Positions 17,068 to 25,063 are shown, numbered from the stretch's first letter. The stretch is 37,827 nucleotides of DNA from an uncultured Granulosicoccaceae bacterium (GCA_937928685.1 CALGJU010000142.1:1-37827), one strand, 5' to 3'. Notes: a model not told the origin generated them from the letters alone. A program made the numbers and translations.

Positions 17068-18207
17068 ATGAAATATAGCGCTGGCCTTCTGCTGTGCCTT
17101 CTACCCATTCACGCGCTGAGCGCTGCAGATGAAATGTCATGCTCGCTGTCCGTACTGAGTGATCTAGGCTGGCGACTCGCAGACAACCGAGCTGACATCG
17201 GCTTTGAAAATACCGATACCTGCAACACCATTGCGATACCACTTTTTAAATATAATTCAACAACAGAAAGCGCCGATAAAATACGCACCAGAAGCGAACA
17301 AACACTAAAATCAGTTACCAGCAAGTGCCTGTTCAACCGTCGCTACCACCGGTCTGTGAAGGGCGTGATTAACAAGCTGTCTGAGAATCTGGAGTTCAAA
17401 TTTCTACCTGTCGGTGACGACCCACGCGACCCGTTCTCACCACCGGAGGGCACCTGGGATACTTCAAGCGCCAAAGGCTACGATATACCCCTGCAAAGCA
17501 TAAGCAACTCGATCCGTTCACTGTACAAAAAACCATTTGTTGCAGAATGCTCCACCGCAGTCCAAATTGCCCAACTCGCCTCACTCACTGAACACTATGC
17601 TGATCAGACGGATAAAATGATTGATACAAGTGAAGTCGGAATTGGCACATGGAATCAGTATGCCAAAACACCTTCCATCGCAGCCAGGCAATCCTTGTTT
17701 ATCAGTCGCCGCGATAGACGTAAAGACGGCTTATCAAAGCTAGCCTCGATTGGACGTTCGGCTTTTTACGGCCAGGTAGGGTATATAAAACCATATAAGA
17801 ACACTTCATTCATCGACTCCTGGGACAACCGCGGTCAAAACTATATGATCGTCGATGTCACGAACAAAGCGGTGGCGGCAATTAAAGCCCGGGAAAAACC
17901 ATTGAAAGAACTGTCCCGTATTTCACGTAGTATCTGGAAAAAATATCGCAAACGTCAAAGTCGCGGTGAAGCAATAGAGAAACTAAAAAAGGAGATGCAA
18001 GAAGAACTGGAAATGGCCGATCCGTTTTTTAACGACATTAAAATTTATGTTCATCCCTTGCGTACTAAAAATTTCGCAGCACACATTGCTCGCCAGTTCG
18101 GCTACAACCCACGCACCCCCTATGTGTTCGAAGTATACGAAGACTTCCAGCCCGGTTATTTTTATAACCGTTTCATTAACCATCGCATGAAGCAGTGCTT
18201 ACAGTAG
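17068..18207 (+). CDS. Secreted protein resembling Tgl-type protein-glutamine gamma-glutamyltransferase
   Basis: This 379-residue protein has a signal peptide (MKYSAGLLLCLLPIHALSAA). The segment around Cys161, IRSLYKKPFVAECSTAVQIA, closely recalls the catalytic-Cys region of Bacillus spore-coat transglutaminase Tgl (AIRDIAENGPFYAFECATA, Cys116). Further on, WDNRGQNYMIV recalls the WRGENVI segment that holds the Tgl catalytic Glu187, but Gln257 is found here instead. The Tgl His200 equivalent is not obvious: the next histidines are His329 and His339 (KNFAAHIA), after a charged helical insert of about 70 residues. I therefore read it as a divergent NlpC/P60-fold crosslinking enzyme or an inactive relative acting outside the cytoplasm. 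The comparison is from memory of Tgl, not a computed alignment. It shares a terminator with the CHRD lipoprotein gene. Confidence 0.5.
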   Translation: MKYSAGLLLCLLPIHALSAADEMSCSLSVLSDLGWRLADNRADIGFENTDTCNTIAIPLFKYNSTTESADKIRTRSEQTLKSVTSKCLFNRRYHRSVKGVINKLSENLEFKFLPVGDDPRDPFSPPEGTWDTSSAKGYDIPLQSISNSIRSLYKKPFVAECSTAVQIAQLASLTEHYADQTDKMIDTSEVGIGTWNQYAKTPSIAARQSLFISRRDRRKDGLSKLASIGRSAFYGQVGYIKPYKNTSFIDSWDNRGQNYMIVDVTNKAVAAIKAREKPLKELSRISRSIWKKYRKRQSRGEAIEKLKKEMQEELEMADPFFNDIKIYVHPLRTKNFAAHIARQFGYNPRTPYVFEVYEDFQPGYFYNRFINHRMKQCLQ

Positions 18208-18231
18208 CTCGTTACTTTTACATACAGACAT

Positions 18232-18261
18232 AAAAAAGGCCGCTTTCGCGGCCTTTTTTTT
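18232..18261. terminator. Bidirectional intrinsic terminator
   Basis: AAAAAA, stem GGCCGC, loop TTTC, stem GCGGCC, then eight T. The A-run on one side and T-run on the other make it functional on both strands. It ends the Tgl-like gene (plus) and the CHRD lipoprotein gene (minus). Confidence 0.93.
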
Positions 18262-18276
18262 CGAACTTATAGCGAC

Positions 18277-19791
18277 TTAGTCTTTTGACAAAAGGCCAAG
18301 AAATCTTCGAGTTCCATCTGCCCCGTGAGCATCTAACCAGGCCTGGCCATCCGATAACAACGCCTCAAGGTTAGGGATAGCATCATTCGGATCATTGACG
18401 TTGCCATAGGCAAAGAACTGCGCATTGTTACTTGCACGTTGAGACAGTGAAGCGATAACGGTTTCATCATTATCATCCACAATGCCGTCATTCAGGTGTG
18501 CAGACACCAGGCTCGCGTCACTCGTGTTCCAGGTAATAGAGTAATCGCCCGTCGCCTCGTTCACCAGAGCAAACCCCTCAGCAGTGCCACCACCGTTAAT
18601 ACCGGGAGTAGCGGTCACGTATCGGTATACCGTGCTTGGTGAAATCTGGCGTCGCAATTCACCCTGTGGAAATGCGGCGGTTCTCACTGCCAGGTACAAA
18701 TTTCCAGAGGCTATATTCTGCCTGATAATGGCAATTTGCGCCGCTGACAAAGTGGCTGGTATTGCCCAAGTGGTAGCGTTGATCTTTTCAAACTCAACTC
18801 CGGGGAAGCCATTAGCGCCTTCCGGTCCAATCATCAAGGAAACAAAGGTCGGATCCATTCCGGCGGGCACTGTGACTGTACCCGAGACAGTCCCGTCGAA
18901 GCTCCCATTGGACATGCCAAAACTAAGGCCCGCTACAGCCACTTCAGCAGAGTTGCTACCTGGCAGCGTCTCATCTGAGAAAATATCACCGGCGAAATCA
19001 CCGGTTGCCGAAAGCGATGTACCGGTATCTGTATCACCTGTGTCTGTGCCACCGGTACCGCCTGTGTCTGTGTCACCGGTGCCGCCTGTGTCTGTGCCAC
19101 CGGTGCCACCTGTGTCTGTTCCACCTGTGCCACCTGTATCTGTTCCACCGGTGCCACCTGTATCTGTTCCACCTGTGCCGCCTGTGTCTGTGCCACCGGT
19201 GCCGCCTGTGTCTGTGCCACCGGTGCCACCTGTGTCTGTTCCACCTGTGCCGCCTGTGTCTGTTCCACCGGTGCCGCCTGTGTCTGTTCCACCGGTGCCA
19301 CCTGTGTCTGTTCCACCGGTGCCACCTGTGTCTGTTCCACCGGTACCACCTGTGTCTGTTCCACCAGTGCCACCTGTGTCTGTTCCACCAGTGCCACCTG
19401 TGTCTGTTCCACCGGTACCACCTGTGTCTGTTCCGCCGGTGCCACCTGTGTCTGTTCCACCGGTACCACCTGTGTCTGTGCCACCGGTGCCACCTGTGTC
19501 TGTGCCACCGGTGCCACCTGTGTCTGTGCCACCGGTTCCCGTATCACCGGTTCCGCCCACTGCTGTATCAGCGGCAGTCGAATCATCACCATCATCCAAT
19601 AACAAACCCACAAGCGCTACACCGCCGACGACACCAAGCGCCGTGGTAGCCCCCGAGCCCAGCCCAACCCCTGCAAACCCGCCATTAGTATCACCCTCCT
19701 GCCCGCCTGAACATGAGGTCAACACAACGCTTGAGGCCACCAGAAGTGGGAGAGTTTTTCTTATCTGACTGGAAAGTTTCATACGCTTCAT
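18277..19791 (-). CDS. CHRD-domain lipoprotein with a long Thr-Asp-Gly repeat spacer
   Basis: This 504-residue outer-membrane type lipoprotein has a basic start, a hydrophobic stretch and lipobox LTSC (Cys27), followed by Ser. A Gly-rich hydrophobic segment (about 40-64) precedes about 21 repeats of the eight-residue unit TDTGGTGG (about residues 85-252). The C-terminal region contains a CHRD (chordin-type) domain: LSATGDFAGDIFSDE, GTVSGTVTVPAGMD, WAIPATLSAAQIAIIRQNIASG and LYLAVRTAAFPQGELRRQI. It ends with a segment carrying YSITWNTSDASLVSAHLNDG. CHRD domains occur in many bacterial secreted proteins with unknown function. The repeat is probably a flexible, Asp-rich linker raising the domain above the membrane, possibly binding cations. 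ATG 19791 is chosen; ATG 19782 is an alternative. Confidence 0.85.
   Translation of the reverse strand: MKRMKLSSQIRKTLPLLVASSVVLTSCSGGQEGDTNGGFAGVGLGSGATTALGVVGGVALVGLLLDDGDDSTAADTAVGGTGDTGTGGTDTGGTGGTDTGGTGGTDTGGTGGTDTGGTGGTDTGGTGGTDTGGTGGTDTGGTGGTDTGGTGGTDTGGTGGTDTGGTGGTDTGGTGGTDTGGTGGTDTGGTGGTDTGGTGGTDTGGTGGTDTGGTGGTDTGGTGGTDTGGTGGTDTGGTGDTDTGGTGGTDTGDTDTGTSLSATGDFAGDIFSDETLPGSNSAEVAVAGLSFGMSNGSFDGTVSGTVTVPAGMDPTFVSLMIGPEGANGFPGVEFEKINATTWAIPATLSAAQIAIIRQNIASGNLYLAVRTAAFPQGELRRQISPSTVYRYVTATPGINGGGTAEGFALVNEATGDYSITWNTSDASLVSAHLNDGIVDDNDETVIASLSQRASNNAQFFAYGNVNDPNDAIPNLEALLSDGQAWLDAHGADGTRRFLGLLSKD
19037..19540 (-). repeat. 24-bp tandem repeat array, 21 units, inside the CHRD lipoprotein gene
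   Basis: Read on the plus strand, units begin CCTGTGTCTGT and end with CCACCGGTGCCA or a close variant, every 24 bases from 19037 to 19540. Each encodes TDTGGTGG on the minus strand. Differences are mostly third-position (GCC/TCC/GTC context, CCGGT/CCTGT/CCAGT). Neighbouring units share variants, which suggests expansion by slippage or unequal recombination. Twenty-four is divisible by three, so the copy number can change without frameshift. Confidence 0.95.
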
Positions 19792-20184
19792 TTCTAAACG
19801 CCCTATTCAGTGGTAGTGGCCAGGTAACTCGCCACGGCAAATACTGCGTGCGGCTCGTCTCTATCATGTTCCTGCTAACTGTGAATCTGCAATACCATTA
19901 TGGATGCGTCGACGCCAGTTTTTTGAAGACTGGCCCTCCCCACCCAAACTGCTATCTCGTGCTTGGAACCCACCGGGCAGTTACGTCGTTTCCTGCCATT
20001 AACTCGACACAGGTACAGCACAATCCCTACAATAACCCAAGTTCGCTTAAAACCCACTCCTTATGATGCAAAATTTACATCTGTTTAGTTACGAGTACGC
20101 GAACTTTTCACCTTTGAAATTTCGACCGGCCTCCCTCAATTAAAACACCGGGAAATCCGGCCACAGAAAAAGGCTTATCGCCCA
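19792..20184. other. Intergenic region with divergent promoters of the CHRD lipoprotein and rhomboid genes
   Basis: No convincing coding sequence: frames here lack ribosome-binding sites and run antisense into the lipoprotein. A short inverted repeat GCCAGT/ACTGGC (19914-19919 and 19929-19934) has a T-rich loop and does not look like a terminator. The stretch before 20185 carries AAAAAGG as a possible ribosome-binding site for the rhomboid gene. Confidence 0.5.
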
Positions 20185-20961
20185 ATGATTTTCCCTATTC
20201 GTGACGAAAACCCTCAAATTCAGGTTCCCTATGTCACTTATGCTCTAATCGCCCTCAATGTACTCGCATGGCTGGCCCTGCAGGGGATCGGGGTTGAACC
20301 GGGTTTGAGCCAATCGGTGTGCACCTTCGGCTTAATACCCGCTGACCTCACCGGGGCCGAGTTCAGCCCGAGTCGAATGATGTGCGAGATCGATGGCCAA
20401 CCCGATTGGTACACCCTGATCAGTGCCATGTTCATGCACGGAAGCTGGATGCATTTGATCGGCAATATGTGGTTTCTATGGATTTTCGGCAACAACGTTG
20501 AAGACGCTATGGGGCCGATCCGTTTCGCGGTATTTTATTTACTGTCGGGCCTTGGCGCTGCACTCGCGCAGATAATGGCAGACGCTGGATCCATCATTCC
20601 CATGGTCGGCGCATCGGGCGCTATCGGTGGAGTTATGGGAGCCTATATCGTTTTGTATCCACGTGTGCATGTGCACATGTTTGTCATGGTGATCTTCCGG
20701 TCGTTCGCGGTACCTGCGTATTTAATGTTGGGCTACTGGGTCATTGTTCAGGTGATGGGAGGTTATTCATCGCTTGGGGAAACCGGCGGCGGTGTGGCGT
20801 TCTGGGCCCACATTGGCGGCTTCCTCGCTGGCATGGCATTAATCTTTGTTTTTAAAAATGAACGGTTACTGGCCAAACACCAATACCGCGGCTGGAACCA
20901 AAAACAACATGCTGACGCTAAGTGGAAAAAAGTAGCGACACGCCACCAACGCTGGCAATAA
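20185..20961 (+). CDS. Rhomboid-family intramembrane serine protease
   Basis: This 258-residue multi-pass inner-membrane protein shows the full rhomboid core. ITALIALNVLAW-type helix 1 (YALIALNVLAWLAL here) is followed by the WYTLISAMFMHGSWMHLIGN segment with the conserved HGSW..H..GN motif, catalytic Ser144 in VGASGAIGGVMG, and catalytic His209 in WAHIGGFLAGM. Ser and His form the catalytic dyad that cleaves substrate transmembrane helices. The loop with VCTFGLIPAD and MMCEIDG holds two cysteines. The C-terminal tail (WNQKQHADAKWKK) is basic and cytoplasmic. Many members of this bacterial subgroup have unknown substrates. It appears to have its own promoter and to be followed by a DMT gene after 109 bp. 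Confidence 0.93.
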   Translation: MIFPIRDENPQIQVPYVTYALIALNVLAWLALQGIGVEPGLSQSVCTFGLIPADLTGAEFSPSRMMCEIDGQPDWYTLISAMFMHGSWMHLIGNMWFLWIFGNNVEDAMGPIRFAVFYLLSGLGAALAQIMADAGSIIPMVGASGAIGGVMGAYIVLYPRVHVHMFVMVIFRSFAVPAYLMLGYWVIVQVMGGYSSLGETGGGVAFWAHIGGFLAGMALIFVFKNERLLAKHQYRGWNQKQHADAKWKKVATRHQRWQ

Positions 20962-21022
20962 TTGCCTGTGCCTGACAACACCAGCACTACCTACACAATG
21001 CTACAAATCACACGCAAGCACC

Positions 21023-21061
21023 CTGCTAATCAATACAGATTACTCCGCATTGAATTAGCAG
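21023..21061 (+). promoter_or_regulatory. Long imperfect hairpin directly upstream of a DMT permease start
   Basis: CTGCTAATCAAT (21023-21034) pairs with ATTGAATTAGCAG (21049-21061) with a single bulge, leaving a 14-base loop. It ends ten bases before the ATG of the permease at 21071, where no good ribosome-binding site is seen. It could limit translation initiation, act as an operator or end the rhomboid transcript, although no T-run follows. Confidence 0.5.
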
Positions 21062-21070
21062 TGGTCAACT

Positions 21071-21979
21071 ATGTTTGAGTCATGGGTGATAATATCTGTC
21101 GCAGCAGCATTCTTTCAAAACCTCCGCTCCGCCCTGCAAAAACACCTCAAAGGCAAACTCTCTAACAGCGCAGCAGCCTATTCACGTTTTTTATACGCGC
21201 TGCCTTTCTCTCTGCTCTATTTACTCTGCCTACATCAGATTTCAGGCAAAGCGCTACCCGCTATCAACGCAACATTTTTTATCTACTGCCTGCTAGGCAG
21301 CATTGCGCAAATTCTCTTCACCGTCATTCTGCTATGGATGTTCTCTTTTAAAAGCTTTGCGGTAGGCACAACGTTTTCCAAACTTGAAGTGATAGTTGTC
21401 GCTGTTCTAGGGGCAGTGATGCTACATGACACTCTAAGCATAATGGCGGTAGTGGCAATTATTATTTGCGCGGCGGGAGTGGTGACCCTGACAGCCGGGC
21501 AATCAGGAATCAAGGTGCGCGCTCTATTCCAACAATTGTTCAGTAGGGACACTCTGGTCGGCCTTATTTGCGCTTTCTTTCTTGGCAGCTCTGTAGTCTG
21601 CTTTCGGGGGGCGTCCTTGTCGTTGCAGCACTCTGATGTACTCATGGCGGCTGCAACAACGCTTGCAGTCACCCTGTTAATTCAAACCGTATTGATGGGC
21701 TTCTGGATAACCTGGCGCGAGGCCGAACAATGGAAAAAACTTGCACAGGAATGGCGCTGGGCCACAGCGGTCGGTGCCATGGGCATACTCACTTCCATTG
21801 GATGGTTTACCGCTTTCACCATGCAGAATGCGAGTTTCGTTCGCGCCGTCGGCAATATTGAGTTGCTCTTCACCTATCTCTTCTCAATCAGAGTGTTCAG
21901 AGAAAAGGTCTCCAAAGTTGAGATTGCCGGGATGCTGCTGATTGTCACCGGTATCCTTTTTCTGCTTTTGGCAGGCTAA
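21071..21979 (+). CDS. DMT superfamily permease (EamA type)
   Basis: This 302-residue membrane protein has about ten helices in two EamA repeats. The first half starts SWVIISVAAAFFQNLRSALQ and includes SAAAYSRFLYALPFSLLYLL, TVILLWMFSFKSFAVGTTFSKLE (quoted across the helix 3 region) and MLHDTLSIMA. The second includes NASFVRAVGNIELLFTYLFS and VFREKVSKVEIAGMLLIVTG. The sequence differs clearly from the other three permeases in the window, so this is not a recent duplication. The substrate is unknown. The long upstream hairpin may affect its translation. Confidence 0.83.
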   Translation: MFESWVIISVAAAFFQNLRSALQKHLKGKLSNSAAAYSRFLYALPFSLLYLLCLHQISGKALPAINATFFIYCLLGSIAQILFTVILLWMFSFKSFAVGTTFSKLEVIVVAVLGAVMLHDTLSIMAVVAIIICAAGVVTLTAGQSGIKVRALFQQLFSRDTLVGLICAFFLGSSVVCFRGASLSLQHSDVLMAAATTLAVTLLIQTVLMGFWITWREAEQWKKLAQEWRWATAVGAMGILTSIGWFTAFTMQNASFVRAVGNIELLFTYLFSIRVFREKVSKVEIAGMLLIVTGILFLLLAG

Positions 21980-22357
21980 AAACTCAACAACCAATAAAAT
22001 TATCAATTGACGGGCAAACTGCAGATCGCTCATTGCACTGCCGTATTGCTTAACTAAGAGTGGTTTTCGCCCGAAAACACTAACTCGACACCACTGTGTA
22101 ACTATTTTGTTACGTAATGTATTCTTTCTGATAATTTATATACACTCAACCACTGTCAGAACTCCGCCAGAAAGTTAGAAAACTCGGACAAATCAGCTGC
22201 TTTCTTAAAATAATTATTACATACAGTGTCTTTTTGTCATGACACTTGCATTTTCAATGTCATGACATTAAGGTTCTTTTGGTCATGACGCTTAACTAAT
22301 TAAACCAGCGAAATGCTGCCAAGAATTTAAAAGAACTGCCGGTTTTCTGACAGGACT
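21980..22357 (+). promoter_or_regulatory. Promoter and long leader upstream of the GT87-like gene
   Basis: No gene is seen. A good sigma-70-type promoter is visible: TTGTTA (22107-22112), 17 bases, GATAAT (22130-22135), predicting transcription from about 22142 and a leader of some 215 bases. A short palindrome GTTTTCG-CC-CGAAAAC lies upstream of it (22063-22078). The three GTCATGAC sites fall within the predicted leader, or upstream of a second, closer promoter. An ACAGGA ribosome-binding site precedes the ATG at 22358. Confidence 0.5.
22236..22289. promoter_or_regulatory. Three GTCATGAC palindromes spaced exactly 23 bp apart
   Basis: The perfect 8-bp palindrome GTCATGAC occurs at 22236-22243, 22259-22266 and 22282-22289. 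Each start is 23 bases after the previous one, while the 15-base spacers differ in sequence. That pattern, conserved core with unrelated spacers at constant period, is what a cooperatively bound regulator would need. It lies 69 bases before the GT87-like start codon. Confidence 0.8.
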
Positions 22358-23659
22358 ATGCTCAACCTAAGTGCCGTCAGCCCTAATAACAAAAAAAGCA
22401 AGGTCAAGCGAGTGCACAAAGTTATATTCAATCTAGCATTCTTATACTCGCTACTACCATGGCGGCAGTCAAAGCAGACTCACCTTAGTAAGTCTTTGAT
22501 CTTAATCAGCCTGGCAACACTCACCGTTTTTGCCGCTCTGTTTGTCGGCACTGGTGCAAAAAACGCTCTTTCACCGGAAGGCAGCCATGATTTTCAATGG
22601 ACACCATCCAAAAACGTTCTAGACGGCGTAAACCCCTATCGGGAATTCATTACCTGGCGTGAACAAGGCAACGCATCAGTCCCACCACATTTTTTGAATC
22701 AATCTCCAAGCTATCCTGCCTCTACTTATGTTTTGCTTTCTCCTTTTGCACATCTTGACTGGGAGGACGCGAAGCTCGTTTGGCTGTGCGCCAACCTCGC
22801 GTTCATCGGGCTATTACTGCTCGGCATGCAAAAGGTTTTTCCCGTGAGCAACCCCTTGCTGTTGAGCGTTCTGGTGCTATCTTTTCTTATCGCCTCTCCA
22901 TTACGCACTAGTCTGGGCGCGGGACAACACAATTTCATTAGCCTGGCGGCCTTCATCTGGGCTTACTACTTTGCACTGAACGGTAATAACAAAAGCCTAT
23001 CAGGCATATTGCTGGCTATAGCGTGGATCAAGTACTCACTCACCTTCCCTCTCACACTTTTATTTCTTAGACGCGGCAACCATAAGCCGGTCTTGATCGC
23101 CGCTTTTATACATGCAGCTCTGACCGGTATTGCTGCGTGGCGAATCGGCATGTGGCCACATGAATTTTTCTTCAACTCAGCGCAAGTAGTTCTAATGGGT
23201 GACGGCACCGGCTTTCTAAATCTGGTGGCGATGTGTATGAACCTTGACCTTCCACTACCGATACCCTTAGCCATCATTGCGATAGCAACACTGATTGTCG
23301 CGTTCGCTATGATGAAATATAATGAAGCAGACGACCTTCTGGTTTTAGCGTTCCTCGGTTTGTTCTCCTGTGCTGTCTTCTACCATCATGGCTACGACTT
23401 TGTTGTACTGCTCATGTGTGCATGGGCACTCGCGCAGCAGAAACTGCATGGCGCAGCAGCCGCCTCGACAACATCGTTACTACTTCTGGCCTGGGTCGGA
23501 CAATGGTTGGCACAAGAGCTTACACCGCATTTCGGTCCCTACTTGGCTATGTGCACAGACTACCTGCTTATCTCTGTGTTCTACTGCACCCTGTTCTTTG
23601 TCGCCAAAACCATTTACCAGCAACGGACCACATTCAAAGTAGCCAGCGTTCCATTCTAA
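22358..23659 (+). CDS. Polytopic membrane protein, GT87 (DUF2029)-like glycosyltransferase
   Basis: This 433-residue inner-membrane protein has about ten helices. After the first helix (SLILISLATLTVFAALFVG) comes an extracytoplasmic loop with DFQWTPSKNVLDGVNPYREF and QSPSYPASTYVLLSPFAHLDW, a pattern typical of the GT87/DUF2029 polyprenol-phosphate-dependent mannosyltransferase-like family (an early acidic residue, DG.NPY, then Y-P as in SYPASTYVLLSPF). Later helices include SPLRTSLGAGQHNFISLAAF and IAWIKYSLTFPLTLLFL. Such enzymes transfer sugars from lipid carriers on the outer face of the inner membrane. The N-terminal 40 residues are basic and polar. It is followed after 55 bp by the aminotransferase gene and likely shares its transcript. 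Confidence 0.68.
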   Translation: MLNLSAVSPNNKKSKVKRVHKVIFNLAFLYSLLPWRQSKQTHLSKSLILISLATLTVFAALFVGTGAKNALSPEGSHDFQWTPSKNVLDGVNPYREFITWREQGNASVPPHFLNQSPSYPASTYVLLSPFAHLDWEDAKLVWLCANLAFIGLLLLGMQKVFPVSNPLLLSVLVLSFLIASPLRTSLGAGQHNFISLAAFIWAYYFALNGNNKSLSGILLAIAWIKYSLTFPLTLLFLRRGNHKPVLIAAFIHAALTGIAAWRIGMWPHEFFFNSAQVVLMGDGTGFLNLVAMCMNLDLPLPIPLAIIAIATLIVAFAMMKYNEADDLLVLAFLGLFSCAVFYHHGYDFVVLLMCAWALAQQKLHGAAAASTTSLLLLAWVGQWLAQELTPHFGPYLAMCTDYLLISVFYCTLFFVAKTIYQQRTTFKVASVPF

Positions 23660-23685
23660 AAGAACGTTACATCTACATGCTAGAA

Positions 23686-23705
23686 TTCCGTAACGCTTTA
23701 CGGAA
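23686..23705 (+). promoter_or_regulatory. Perfect 8-bp hairpin just before the aminotransferase start codon
   Basis: TTCCGTAA, loop CGCT, TTACGGAA is a perfect inverted repeat ending nine bases before the ATG at 23715, exactly where a ribosome-binding site would be expected; no good one is visible. It could restrict initiation, stabilise the downstream mRNA or be an operator. Confidence 0.55.
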
Positions 23706-23714
23706 CAACCTGTA

Positions 23715-24896
23715 ATGGATGTTAACCCCCTTGTAGACAGCACTGAGTTCCCACCCGTAACGGAAGCGGCGAGCTGGGTGCGGAATAGAACTTTTCCGAC
23801 CGACCTGCCATTGATCGATGTATCTCAAGCTGTGCCTGGCTACCCGACCAGTGACGATGTCCTTGATCATATGGCCAGCGTGCTCCGCGAGCCACTGGTC
23901 AGCAAGTACGGCCATGCGCTTGGGCTGCCGTCTTTACGTTCAGCCTATGCAAATCATGTAAGCGCTAAAGATAATCATGTTAAAGAAGCGAATGTCGCGA
24001 TCACCGCCGGCTGCAACCAGGCGTTTCATGTATCCATCACCGCGTTAGCGGAAGCGGGAGATCAAATCATTCTGCCTTCGCCCTGGTATTTCAATCACAA
24101 AATGTCGCTCGACATGCAGGGCATTGAAGCGGTACCACTGCCCTGCTCTGCCGATCAACAAATGATTCCCAATGCCACCGAGGCTGAGCACTTAATTACT
24201 AAAAGAACTCGCGCTATCGTCTTAATTACACCAAACAACCCAACGGGCCAGGAATTTCCAGCAGATGTAGTAGATGCGTTCTATGAACTATGTAAAAAAC
24301 ACAATATCATTCTGATTCTTGACGAAACGTATTGCGATTTTAGAAAAGATACCTCAGCTGCCGCTCACTCTGTATTCAGCGATCCGGACTGGCACGACAC
24401 AGCAATTCATCTCTATAGCTTTTCCAAAGCCTACGCGCTGGCGGGCTATCGAGTCGGGGCAATTGTTGCTTCAGAGAAATTTCTCGTGCAGGTAACCAAA
24501 GTCCTCGACTGCGTGTCAATATGCGCCCCACAGCTATCCCAGCGGGCAGCTCTTTTTGCGATGCAGAATGTTGATACCTGGAAGCAAGAGAAATGCGCAC
24601 AAATGGTTCAGCGGGCCAAGGCATTCAGCGAGGCATTGAGCACCGATGATCACGGCTATCAGATCACCGCAATGGGCTCATATTTCGCGTATCTGGAGCA
24701 CCCTTTTGATCTACCCGCTCGCACCGTTGCACGCTTTCTGGCTGACGAGGCGAATATTCTGTCTCTTCCCGGCGAAATGTTCGGGCCGGGACAAGAGAAG
24801 CACATTAGAGTGGCCTTCGCCAATGTTTCTCGCCGGCTCATGCCGGAAATTGCGGCGCGAATTGGGCATTTCAGACCGGCAAACCCCAATATCTAG
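23715..24896 (+). CDS. PLP-dependent class I/II aminotransferase
   Basis: This 393-residue cytoplasmic enzyme is of the fold-type I aspartate aminotransferase family. The N-terminal substrate-gate segment is IDVSQAVPGYPT, followed by YGHALGLPSLRSAYANHV, the ITAGCNQAFHVS cofactor-phosphate region, SPWYFNHKM, TPNNPTG with the conserved asparagine, LDETYCDF with the pyridine-nitrogen aspartate, and the Schiff-base Lys238 in LYSFSKAYALAGYRVG. The carboxylate-binding Arg lies in KHIRVAFAN. The amino donor and acceptor are not predictable. It follows the GT87-like gene by 55 bp and is the likely second gene of that transcript. Near its end an ATTGGG/CCCAAT pair precedes GCGGC and seven T, which may act as a weak terminator. 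Confidence 0.9.
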   Translation: MDVNPLVDSTEFPPVTEAASWVRNRTFPTDLPLIDVSQAVPGYPTSDDVLDHMASVLREPLVSKYGHALGLPSLRSAYANHVSAKDNHVKEANVAITAGCNQAFHVSITALAEAGDQIILPSPWYFNHKMSLDMQGIEAVPLPCSADQQMIPNATEAEHLITKRTRAIVLITPNNPTGQEFPADVVDAFYELCKKHNIILILDETYCDFRKDTSAAAHSVFSDPDWHDTAIHLYSFSKAYALAGYRVGAIVASEKFLVQVTKVLDCVSICAPQLSQRAALFAMQNVDTWKQEKCAQMVQRAKAFSEALSTDDHGYQITAMGSYFAYLEHPFDLPARTVARFLADEANILSLPGEMFGPGQEKHIRVAFANVSRRLMPEIAARIGHFRPANPNI

Positions 24897-25063
24897 CGGC
24901 TTTTTTTGTCGAATTTACAGATTATTTCAAATAAAACAACGTACTACGAATCTGATTGGCTATACTGTTTGTGACCTCAACTACGGGATGTAGAGAACGG
25001 AAAGAGGCCACAGGAAAGTTAATCAGTTCAGGACACAGCTCCTAACAAAACAGGAAAAAAATA

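Noticed and set aside
19037-19540. Possible CRISPR array because of regular short repeats
   Set aside because: The repeats are contiguous with no unique spacers and encode TDTGGTGG units in a clear protein. No cas genes are present.
18584-19768. Long plus-strand open frame (394 residues, Pro/Val-rich) opposite the CHRD lipoprotein, plus other open frames across the repeat
   Set aside because: The 24-bp repeat has no stop in several frames, so all of them stay open automatically. The minus-strand frame has a lipobox, a CHRD domain and a terminator, and the others have none.
19713-20066. Plus-strand open frame in the lipoprotein/rhomboid gap
   Set aside because: It begins antisense inside the lipoprotein signal region, has no ribosome-binding site and shows no protein-like pattern.
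3431-21979. Four DMT permeases as a recent tandem expansion
   Set aside because: The four differ clearly in sequence, strand and position. The family is simply abundant in such genomes.
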